A DNA stretch of 64,000 nucleotides, from contig NZ_BMSK01000018.1 in NCBI RefSeq assembly GCF_014649115.1, forward strand, positions 154,643-218,642. The letters are read 5' to 3'. The position numbers were made by a program, and so were the translations under genes. This DNA comes from Streptomyces eurythermus. Lineage in GTDB: Bacteria > Actinomycetota > Actinomycetes > Streptomycetales > Streptomycetaceae. Positions 37,473-44,673 of this stretch are shown piece after piece (positions within the stretch are counted from its first letter, which is position 1; each line of letters starts with the position of its first letter). The notes below the pieces were generated by a model. The model searched no databases. It saw nothing but the letters and a program-made list of their open reading frames with translations, and was not told where the DNA came from.

Positions 37473-39307
37473 GCGACGACTGGAAGAAGCAACCGGAGTA
37501 CAAGTCCGCTGCGCAGCAGGTCGACAAGGAGGTCGGCCAGCAGGTCAGGCCCATCACGACCGCGCAGAACATGCTGGCGAACATGCCGTTCTTCGGCGGT
37601 GTCCGGGTCAACCTCGTCGGATCGACGAACTTCGAGGGTCACAAGCTCAACGAGATGATCGACCTGGTCGAGCATGCCAATCCGGAGCACCTCGAGCTGA
37701 CCAGCAAGTCCCTGTTCGACGCCGGCAAGGACATCCGCAAGGCCGCGTCGGACCTGGAGCAGCACCTCAGGGTCGACTGGGAGGGCGAGGGTGCCGAGGC
37801 CTTCCACAAGTACACGCAGCAGCTCATCCACTACACCAACAGCCTCGCGGGATACGCCGAAGCGGCCGGCACCCACCTCTCCGTAGCGGCCACGGGGCTC
37901 GCCTCCGCCCGCAGCTCCATGCCGCCCAGGGACACCCGCCCGGCGGCCGAGCAGAAGCTGCCCACAGAGCTGCCCAAGGCCAAGCAGGTCGACAGCAACC
38001 CGGACTACGTGGCCGCGCTGAAGGTCGAGAAGAACCGGCAAGAGGCCATCAACCAGATGAACCGGCTGGCCTCGTACTACAAGGTCGCGGCGATAGACCT
38101 CAGCAAGGAGAAGGAGCCGGAGCCGATCCAGCCCATTCCGGGCCTTGGAGTGCCCAGGCCTTTTACTGACGAAGGTAGGGAAGGGTACGGCTCTGGCCCG
38201 ACGTCGTCCGCGTCGACACCCAGGACTGCAATCCGGGGCGATGGCGGTGAAGGTTACGTTGATACGGCCACGTCGAACGGGACAACCGCCCACGGCCACG
38301 TGAGCGTTCCGCCGCTCAAGGAAGTCCACGAGCCCGGCGCGCCCTCCGGCCACGATGTCGGCACGGAGATCAACACCACGACCACCCTGCCCCCGCAGGT
38401 ACCCACCGCTCCGTCACCCACCTCCCCGACGCCCACTCTGCCGACGACCAGCGGCGGCGGGCCGATGCCGCCACTGCCCACCGGGCCGATGGCGCCTCCG
38501 GTCACGCCGACCGGTCGTACCCCCGGCTACGGGCCCGGCGGACGGCCCCCGGTGACCGCGCAGGGACGTACGGGCCCTGCGGGTACCGGAACCGGCCGAG
38601 TGCCGCAGGGGCCGGCGGGCCAGTCAGGGCGTACCGTCTCCACCGGTCGTGTTCCGCAGGGACCGGTGGGTCAGGCAGGACGTTCCGTACCGGGCAGCCG
38701 GGTGCCGCAGGGTCCGACGGGCCAGGCCGCTCGTGCGATGGGACGCGCGACTCCCGCGGGTCAGCCGGGTGCCCGGGGGCCCGTTCAGTCCGGGCGCACC
38801 CCGGTAGGCCGCCCCGTCACCGGCGGTACACCGAGGACGACCGGCACCCCTGGGACGCGTCCGGGAGCGACCGGTCCCACGGGCCCGGCGCGCAACGGTG
38901 TCGTGGGCGGCAAGCCCGTCACGGGCCGTACGTCCGGATCCACGGCCAATCCCCGTGTCCCGCGCGGTATGGTCGTCGGCGCCGAGGAACCGGCCTCCAC
39001 CACACCGGCGAAGGGCGCCTTCGGCCAGCGTGGAGTCGTGGGCGGCCCTGCGGCCAAGCCGGAACCCGGTGCGGGTCAAGCGGTGCTGCGGTCGGCGAGC
39101 AATCCCGAGGGTGTCATCGGCGCGGCGCGCAACACCACCGGTTCTCAGCTCAAGGGCTCCGAGCCCGGCGCCACGGGGCTGGGCCGCGGTGCGGTGGGCG
39201 GTCGACAGGCTCCGGCCGGTGAGAACGGCCGCGTCGGCGGAGCCGCCTCGACGGACCAGCACCGCTCGTCGCAGCAGCGGCGCGATGCGCCTCGGCAGAG
39301 CGACTGA
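37469..39307 (+). CDS. Large WXG-domain protein with Pro/Gly/Thr-rich repeat tail
   Basis: A 612-aa putative T7SS substrate. Residues 1-220 are helical, with a W-E-G turn (RVDWEGEGAEAFHKYTQQL) that fits the WXG fold. Residues 240-612 are low complexity, including repeats of GRVPQGP(A/V/T)GQ and GRTPVGRPVTGG, so the tail is likely extended and perhaps wall-spanning. No signal peptide is found. The layout resembles PPE-type ESX substrates. It is coupled to the small helical gene upstream and followed by a mycosin that might process it. Confidence 0.82.
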   Translation: MSDDWKKQPEYKSAAQQVDKEVGQQVRPITTAQNMLANMPFFGGVRVNLVGSTNFEGHKLNEMIDLVEHANPEHLELTSKSLFDAGKDIRKAASDLEQHLRVDWEGEGAEAFHKYTQQLIHYTNSLAGYAEAAGTHLSVAATGLASARSSMPPRDTRPAAEQKLPTELPKAKQVDSNPDYVAALKVEKNRQEAINQMNRLASYYKVAAIDLSKEKEPEPIQPIPGLGVPRPFTDEGREGYGSGPTSSASTPRTAIRGDGGEGYVDTATSNGTTAHGHVSVPPLKEVHEPGAPSGHDVGTEINTTTTLPPQVPTAPSPTSPTPTLPTTSGGGPMPPLPTGPMAPPVTPTGRTPGYGPGGRPPVTAQGRTGPAGTGTGRVPQGPAGQSGRTVSTGRVPQGPVGQAGRSVPGSRVPQGPTGQAARAMGRATPAGQPGARGPVQSGRTPVGRPVTGGTPRTTGTPGTRPGATGPTGPARNGVVGGKPVTGRTSGSTANPRVPRGMVVGAEEPASTTPAKGAFGQRGVVGGPAAKPEPGAGQAVLRSASNPEGVIGAARNTTGSQLKGSEPGATGLGRGAVGGRQAPAGENGRVGGAASTDQHRSSQQRRDAPRQSD

Positions 39308-39332
39308 ACAGCGAGCGAGGACGTACACAGGC

Positions 39333-40598
39333 ATGAAGCCAGGGACCAGCCGAAGCGGCCCGAGGAGGGCCATCCTGACAAGGCCCAACGCGCGGCGTCT
39401 GTCCGCCGTGTGTTCGGCGCTTGGAGCGCTTGTCGTGATGTCGGCGACGCTTGCTCCGGAAGCTGCCGCCGTCGATATCCGGTCCAAGGAGTGGTACCTG
39501 GACTTCATGGGTGCTGACGACATCTGGAAGATCAGCACGGGTAAGGGGGTGAAAGTCGCTGTGATCGACAGTGGGGTCAATCCGGCGACTCCCTCCCTCA
39601 AGGGGCAGGTACTCGTGGACGAAGTACCCAAGTCCGTTTCCTACCACGTCACCCATGACAAGGACGGGCACGGCACTTCCATGGCCGAGATCATCGCGGG
39701 CACGGGAGCCGGAGGCGGTATCAAGGGTCTTGCTCCGGACGCCAAAATCATTCCCTTTCGCATTGATGGTGGGGGACTGGTAGGCGAGGAAATCGCCAGG
39801 ACACCCAGCGTCCCCAAAGCGATTCGGGCAGCCGCCGACAGTGATGCGAGAATCATCAACATGTCTTTCGGGGGCGGGGACGTCCACGATGGCACGGACA
39901 CCGCTATTAAGTACGCGGTTTCAAAGGGGAAATTGCTTTTCGCTGCCATCGGTAACGACGGCGACAAGGGAAACATGCCTTCCTACCCGGCCAACTTCCC
40001 CGGCGTCATCGGCGTATCCGCCCTCGACAAGACCGGCACGGTCGCCAAGTTCTCCACGTACGGAAACTACGTGGATCTCTCGGCCCCGGGCCTGCACGTC
40101 CCTTCCTGGTGCGACGGTACGTTCACCGAGTACTGCGACACCCGGGGCACCAGCCCCGCCTCCGCCATCGCCTCCGCCTCCGCCGCGCTGATCTGGTCGG
40201 CTCACCCGGACTGGACGGCCAACCAGGTCCTGCGGTCCCTCGTCGACACGGCCGCCCGTGACTGGCCGAAGGACACGCCCAGCAAGTACCTCGGCTACGG
40301 CGGTGTCCGTCCTCGGCGGGTGTTGATCAACAAGAACATCGACCCCGGACCGCCCGACGTCGATCCGCTTGCCGCCGAGAACGGCACGTTGTCGGCGTCC
40401 CCGAGCCCCTCGGCCAAGACTCCGTCCGATAAGCCGAGCAAGGAGGCTGGTTCCTCCGGCGGTCCCACCTCCGCCGCCGCGAAGGACACCGATTCCGGCA
40501 GTGGCACCCAGACCTGGGTGATCATCGGCGCCGTAGCCGCCGTACTGGTCATCGGAGGCGCCGGTTTCGCCGTGCTGCGCGCACGCCGTAACGCCTGA
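39333..40598 (+). CDS. Second T7SS mycosin (subtilisin-like membrane protease)
   Basis: A 421-aa S8 protease with a signal peptide (residues 20-46, ending EAAA), the complete triad Asp79 (VIDSGVN), His113 (DGHGTS) and Ser274 (RGTSPASA), oxyanion Asn208, a Ser/Pro-rich linker, and a C-terminal membrane helix (WVIIGAVAAVLVIGGAGFAV). It is quite diverged from the mycP at 30530-31774 and lies between the 612-aa WXG/Pro-rich protein and esxBA, so it may serve those substrates. Codon use in its first half (for example aaattgcttttcgct) is less GC-biased than in core genes. Confidence 0.92.
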   Translation: MKPGTSRSGPRRAILTRPNARRLSAVCSALGALVVMSATLAPEAAAVDIRSKEWYLDFMGADDIWKISTGKGVKVAVIDSGVNPATPSLKGQVLVDEVPKSVSYHVTHDKDGHGTSMAEIIAGTGAGGGIKGLAPDAKIIPFRIDGGGLVGEEIARTPSVPKAIRAAADSDARIINMSFGGGDVHDGTDTAIKYAVSKGKLLFAAIGNDGDKGNMPSYPANFPGVIGVSALDKTGTVAKFSTYGNYVDLSAPGLHVPSWCDGTFTEYCDTRGTSPASAIASASAALIWSAHPDWTANQVLRSLVDTAARDWPKDTPSKYLGYGGVRPRRVLINKNIDPGPPDVDPLAAENGTLSASPSPSAKTPSDKPSKEAGSSGGPTSAAAKDTDSGSGTQTWVIIGAVAAVLVIGGAGFAVLRARRNA

Positions 40599-40600
40599 GC

Positions 40601-40642
40601 GGTCTCCCGCATACCTGCTCATTCGCCGAGTGAGCAGAGACC
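40601..40642 (+). other. Hairpin upstream of esxB
   Basis: CTGCTCA (40615-40621) pairs with TGAGCAG (40631-40637), and GGTCT (40601-40605) can pair with AGACC (40638-40642), giving an interrupted stem right after the mycosin stop. It could terminate the upstream transcript or lie in the esxBA leader. Confidence 0.5.
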
Positions 40643-40717
40643 CGCTTGCCATCAGTGCTGACGCCCGACACACGACTCAGCGCCCGGCAAGGTCAGTTCA
40701 CACAGAAAGGCATGGAA

Positions 40718-41059
40718 ATGGCGACGCAGCGCCAGAAGGTAAGTGACAAGGACATCATCGTCCTCGAAAAGGAGCTTCTGCACCGTTTCGAGGGCATCAA
40801 GGGCCAGCTGAAGGAACTGCAGGCCCTCATCGACAGCCTCGAGGGCAACTGGAAGGGCATCGGCGCCGGCGCGTTCAACGCCAAGCAGACCGAGATCAAC
40901 GAGCGCATGGTCCGGATCGGCAACATCCTCGCCAAGTTCATCGAGGCCATGAGCACGACCCGGAAGATCAAGGACGGCACGGAGGACGAGGTCCGTTCGC
41001 AGGTCCAGAGCATCGACGTCAGCGTCGGCGGCTCGACTTCGGCCCTGTCCAGCTACTGA
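40718..41059 (+). CDS. esxB: WXG100 family T7SS protein EsxB
   Basis: A 113-aa two-helix protein with the WXG-type turn (SLEGNWKGIGAGAFNAKQTE). In S. coelicolor the homologous tandem pair esxBA encodes a secreted heterodimer needed for normal sporulation. ATG 40718 is chosen over the in-frame ATG at 40712 because GAAAGG (40705-40710) is correctly spaced for it. The C-terminus (VQSIDVSVGGSTSALSSY) lacks an obvious YxxxD export signal. Naming which of the pair is EsxB is by order, from memory of S. coelicolor. Confidence 0.88.
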   Translation: MATQRQKVSDKDIIVLEKELLHRFEGIKGQLKELQALIDSLEGNWKGIGAGAFNAKQTEINERMVRIGNILAKFIEAMSTTRKIKDGTEDEVRSQVQSIDVSVGGSTSALSSY

Positions 41060-41097
41060 TCCCCGCCAGGTCACCACTTCTCAGCAACGGAGCAATC

Positions 41098-41400
41098 ATG
41101 GGCGTCAACAACAGCGGCGAGCTCGAAGTTTCCTACGGCAGCCTCGACGAGACCGCCACCCAGCTGGCCAACCACGCGCGGCGGCTCGAAGAGGGCCTTG
41201 AGGCCATCAAGCAGAAGGTCGCCGGCGTCGCCAGCATGTGGGAGGGCGAGGCCCACAACGCGTACACCGAGCAGCAGGCCGCCTGGGACCGCGAGGCCCA
41301 GGGCATCCACGAGGCCCTGGTCCAGATCGGCAAGGTCGTGCACGCGGCCGGCGGTGACTACCAGGGCGGCGACCGCAAGGCCGCCAGCTACTTCATGTAA
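41098..41400 (+). CDS. esxA: WXG100 family T7SS protein EsxA
   Basis: A 100-aa WXG100 protein: helix 1 (YGSLDETATQLANHARRLEE), the turn MWEGEAHNAY, and helix 2 (EAQGIHEALVQIGKVVHAAG). The length is textbook for the family. It is 38 bp after esxB with GGAG before the ATG, so the two form a bicistron and probably a heterodimer. A strong terminator 25 bp after the stop isolates the pair from the kinase genes downstream. Confidence 0.93.
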   Translation: MGVNNSGELEVSYGSLDETATQLANHARRLEEGLEAIKQKVAGVASMWEGEAHNAYTEQQAAWDREAQGIHEALVQIGKVVHAAGGDYQGGDRKAASYFM

Positions 41401-41424
41401 GCCGGACCGCCACGGTACGGCAAC

Positions 41425-41455
41425 GGGGTGGGCACGCACGGGAGGTGCCCACCCC
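41425..41455 (+). terminator. Strong terminator after esxA
   Basis: A perfect 11-bp stem (arms 41425-41435 and 41445-41455, 9-nt loop) lies 25 bp after the esxA stop. It would let esxBA be expressed at much higher levels than the downstream kinases. Confidence 0.82.
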
Positions 41456-41501
41456 CTGTCGCGCCCGACGGACCAGCGCGACGAAGGACACCGGGACGGG
41501 A

Positions 41502-42419
41502 ATGCGTGCCACACAGGGCGCCGGGGAGGGCGCGGGCAGAGCCGCCGCGGCACGGCGGCGGGTGGGCCCCTACACCCTGATCACCGCCCTGGACGACCCC
41601 CGTGCGAAGGTGCCCGTCCCCGAGCGGCGGTACATCGCCCGCAGCACCGACGGCCTGCACACCGTCCTGCTGTCCCTCCCGCACCCCGGCGGCGACGCCC
41701 GACGCTTCCTCACCGAAGCCGAGGGCTCCCGTTATCTCCTCGGCCCCTGCGCCGCGCCCGCCACGGCCCTCGCCGCACCCGGTGAGGCGCCCTGGTACGT
41801 CCGCCCGTACCTGCCCGCCCTTCCGCTGCCGGCCGCCCTCGCCGTACACGGCGGTCCGCTGCCCGAGCGCACGGTACGCGTCCTGGGCGTGGCCCTCGCC
41901 GAGACCTTGGCCATCGTGCACGGACAGGGTCTGGCCTTCGCGGGCGTGTCACCCGCGGCCGTCCTGCTCGCCGCCGACGGCCCGCGCCTCACCTGCTTCG
42001 GCGCCGTACGCGCCGCCGCCCCGGACGGCACGCCCCGCTCCGGCCTGCCGGGCCTGGAGGCGGGCAGCCTGCCACCGGAGCAGGCGTCCGGCGGGCGCCC
42101 GCGCCCCCTGGGGGACGTGTACGCCCTCGGCGCGACGCTCGCCTACGCCGCCACGGGACACACGACGCCGGAACGCGACGAACTCCCGGCCGCGCTCCGC
42201 CCGGTTGTCGGCCGGTGCCTGGCCCGCGACCCCGGCGCCCAACCGCAACTGGCCGAGATCATCCGCGCGTTGGCCGGCGATCCCGCCGCCGACTCCGCCA
42301 CCCTCCGTACCCCCGGCTGGCTTCCCGGCCGCGTGATCGCCGCCCTCGCACACCAGTCGGCGACGGTGCTCAGGGCGGAGATCCCAGCCGAGACCGCGCC
42401 CGTACCCCACCCGGACTGA
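41502..42419 (+). CDS. Pseudokinase of the T7SS kinase cluster
   Basis: A 305-aa protein that aligns with the Ser/Thr kinase encoded next door but has lost every catalytic residue. The lysine strand TVALK reads TVLLS (S58), HRDLKPSN reads FAGVSPAA (146-153), DFG reads CFG (C165), and the glycine loop is absent. Kinase-lobe features remain, such as LPPEQASGGRPRPLGDVYALGATLAYAATGH and RCLARDPGAQP. It therefore probably binds and regulates the adjacent active kinases or a T7SS component. No membrane helix or sensor domain is present. It is 8 bp upstream of the first propeller kinase. Confidence 0.85.
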   Translation: MRATQGAGEGAGRAAAARRRVGPYTLITALDDPRAKVPVPERRYIARSTDGLHTVLLSLPHPGGDARRFLTEAEGSRYLLGPCAAPATALAAPGEAPWYVRPYLPALPLPAALAVHGGPLPERTVRVLGVALAETLAIVHGQGLAFAGVSPAAVLLAADGPRLTCFGAVRAAAPDGTPRSGLPGLEAGSLPPEQASGGRPRPLGDVYALGATLAYAATGHTTPERDELPAALRPVVGRCLARDPGAQPQLAEIIRALAGDPAADSATLRTPGWLPGRVIAALAHQSATVLRAEIPAETAPVPHPD

Positions 42420-42427
42420 AGACGGCC

Positions 42428-44563
42428 ATGCCCTCCCCACTCACCCACGACGACCCCCGCGCGATCGGCCCCTATCGGCCCGTGGCCCGCCTCGGCAGCG
42501 GCGGTATGGGCACCGTCTACCTGGCCCGCAGCGCGGGCGGTCGTACCGTCGCGTTGAAGACGATGCACGCCCGCATCGCCTCCGACCCGGCCTTCCGCAC
42601 CCGGTTCCGGCTGGAGATCGACGCGGCACGGGTCGTGGGGGAGCGGTACGGCGCGGGGGTCGTGGACGCGGACGTGCGGGCCGAGACACCGTGGCTGGCC
42701 ACGGAGTACGTGCTCGGACCGCCCCTCGACGAGGCGGTGGAGCTGTGCGGCCCGCTGCCCGAGCGAACCGTACGGGCGCTCGGCGCGGCGCTGTGCGGCG
42801 CGCTCGGGCAACTGCACGCGTCCGACGTCGTACACCGGGACCTCAAGCCGTCCAATGTGCTCGTCACCGCCTACGGCCCGAAGGTCATCGACTTCGGCAT
42901 CGCCCGCGCGGCCGGCGACGAGCGCCTCACCCGGGTGGGGGTCGCGGTCGGCACCCCCGCCTACATGTCACCGGAGCAGGCGAGCGGCCAGGAGCACCAG
43001 GCGGCGGGGGATGTGTTCGCGCTCGCCGGGCTGCTCGTCTTCGCGGTCACCGAGCACCCGCCCTTCGGCCATGGCCAGGCGGCCGACCTGCTCTACCGGG
43101 TGCGGTACACCGAGCCCGATCTGACCGGCGTACCTGACGCCCTGGTGCCCGTCCTCGCCCGCTGCCTGGACAAGAACGCCTACCGCCGGCCGACCACAGA
43201 CTGGCTGGCGGCCCACTTGCACGACGGCACGGGCGAGTTCGCCGACCACCTGCCGGACACCCTCCTGGCCGACATAGGGCGCCGGGCGACCGAGGTCTGG
43301 CAGCTCACTCCCCGGCGGCTGCCGGCTCCGGCCGAGGAACCGGAGACGCCGCCCACCGCGGTGTCACGGGGCTGGTCGCGTCGGCGGTTGCTCCTCACCG
43401 GAGCGGGTGCGGCAGCCGGGTTGACGGGGGCCGGCGCGGGGGCGTGGGCCTTCACCCGGGACGCCGGAAGAGCGAGGCCCCAGCCCACCCCCGGGCCCCG
43501 CAACAGCCTGTTGCCGAGGAGGCGGCTGGACTCCCTGTGGCAGATCCAGATCGGCGAGCAGAGCCGCTTCGAGAGCTCCATGCCGTCACACCCGAGCCCC
43601 CTCGGGAACCTGGTGACGACGGTGGTGGGTGATGTGGCCGGTGTCGTGGCGCGGACCGGGCACCGGGCGTGGACGGTGCCGTACCTGGACATGGCCTGGC
43701 AGATCGCCTCCGACGGTACGCGTCTCGTCGCGATCGTCTCCTCCGACCACCCCGCCGCCGACCGCGGCTCCGCCGGCGGGCCCGCGCTGCTCCTCGCCTC
43801 CCTCGACCTCGTCAAGGGCGAGATGAACAAGCCGTTCGCCCGCCTGTCCGACTTCAACGGGGACCTCTTCCCGGACCAACTGGTGTGCACCGCCGACGGC
43901 GTCGCCTATGTGGCGGCCGGCCGCGGACGGTACGTCCACAACACGTTCTCGGCCGAGCAGACCTGGTATCTGCTCGCCGTCGACATCGGCACCGGCAAGC
44001 CGTTGTGGCACACACCACTGCCCGCACGTCGTCCGGGCACCGAGCGGTTCTACTTCCTCGCCGCCGCCGTGGTGGGAGGCCATCTGGTGGCACTCCAGGA
44101 GGCCGACGACGGCACCGTGCACGCGGTCGTACGCGACACCCGCGACGGTGCCGTCCGCTGGGACCACCCGCTCGACGGCGTCAGGGCGGATCGCGTACGT
44201 CTGCCGCTGACCACCGACGAACAGCACCTGTACGTGGGAACCGGCCGGCTGCGGGCTCTCAGGCTTCGCGACGGCAAGGTGGCCTGGGACTCGAAGACCA
44301 CGCGCCCAGGACGCACCTACGGGCCACCGGCCGTGAAGGACGGCACCCTGTACGCGGTGGAGAAGGGACTCGGGCTGGTCGCCCTCGACCCCGCGAGCGG
44401 TCGTGTCCGATGGGAGGAGAAGGGTGGCGGGGGGCGCCGAGGCGGACGTGAACTGCGCACCCGTGATCGGCACCGACTACGCGTACAGCAAGCGCGGGTC
44501 CAAGCTCTGGACGATCGCGCTCTCCTCCCGCACTCCGGCACAGGCGTACGAGACCACCGGTGA
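42428..44563 (+). CDS. Ser/Thr protein kinase with PQQ-like propeller sensor (C-terminus frameshifted)
   Basis: A Hanks-type kinase domain occupies residues 14-270, with the glycine loop LGSGGMG, Lys44, HRD at 136-138 and DFG at 155-157, all intact. A basic linker leads to a membrane helix (about 320-342) and an extracytoplasmic domain with PQQ/WD-like beta-propeller repeats (GTGKPLWHT, DGAVRWDHPL, DGKVAWDS, SGRVRWEEK). After residue 668 the frame turns Arg-rich (RRGGRELRTRDRH) and ends at 44563. The expected tail continues in another frame to 44642, and removing one G from the run at 44429-44434 restores a normal C-terminus. It lies 8 bp after the pseudokinase gene. Confidence 0.88.
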   Translation: MPSPLTHDDPRAIGPYRPVARLGSGGMGTVYLARSAGGRTVALKTMHARIASDPAFRTRFRLEIDAARVVGERYGAGVVDADVRAETPWLATEYVLGPPLDEAVELCGPLPERTVRALGAALCGALGQLHASDVVHRDLKPSNVLVTAYGPKVIDFGIARAAGDERLTRVGVAVGTPAYMSPEQASGQEHQAAGDVFALAGLLVFAVTEHPPFGHGQAADLLYRVRYTEPDLTGVPDALVPVLARCLDKNAYRRPTTDWLAAHLHDGTGEFADHLPDTLLADIGRRATEVWQLTPRRLPAPAEEPETPPTAVSRGWSRRRLLLTGAGAAAGLTGAGAGAWAFTRDAGRARPQPTPGPRNSLLPRRRLDSLWQIQIGEQSRFESSMPSHPSPLGNLVTTVVGDVAGVVARTGHRAWTVPYLDMAWQIASDGTRLVAIVSSDHPAADRGSAGGPALLLASLDLVKGEMNKPFARLSDFNGDLFPDQLVCTADGVAYVAAGRGRYVHNTFSAEQTWYLLAVDIGTGKPLWHTPLPARRPGTERFYFLAAAVVGGHLVALQEADDGTVHAVVRDTRDGAVRWDHPLDGVRADRVRLPLTTDEQHLYVGTGRLRALRLRDGKVAWDSKTTRPGRTYGPPAVKDGTLYAVEKGLGLVALDPASGRVRWEEKGGGGRRGGRELRTRDRHRLRVQQARVQALDDRALLPHSGTGVRDHR

Positions 44564-44642
44564 CCGTTTCATCGCCCATGAGACCTCCAACGTGGTCATC
44601 GCCCAGGGCGGTGGTTTCCTGGCGGCTTTCCCGTTGCGATGA
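44435..44642 (+). pseudogene. Out-of-frame true C-terminus of the upstream kinase
   Basis: In the +1 frame this segment encodes EADVNCAPVIGTDYAYSKRG and the remainder ends GGGFLAAFPLR. This is propeller-like sequence, comparable with the end of the sister kinase (RVFVKTAVALYALPVF). It is joined to the kinase only if a base is removed at the G6 run 44429-44434. The ribosome binding site of the next kinase lies just after. Confidence 0.7.
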
Positions 44643-44673
44643 GCCGTCCGGTCAGAAGAGAGAGCGATCAGCG

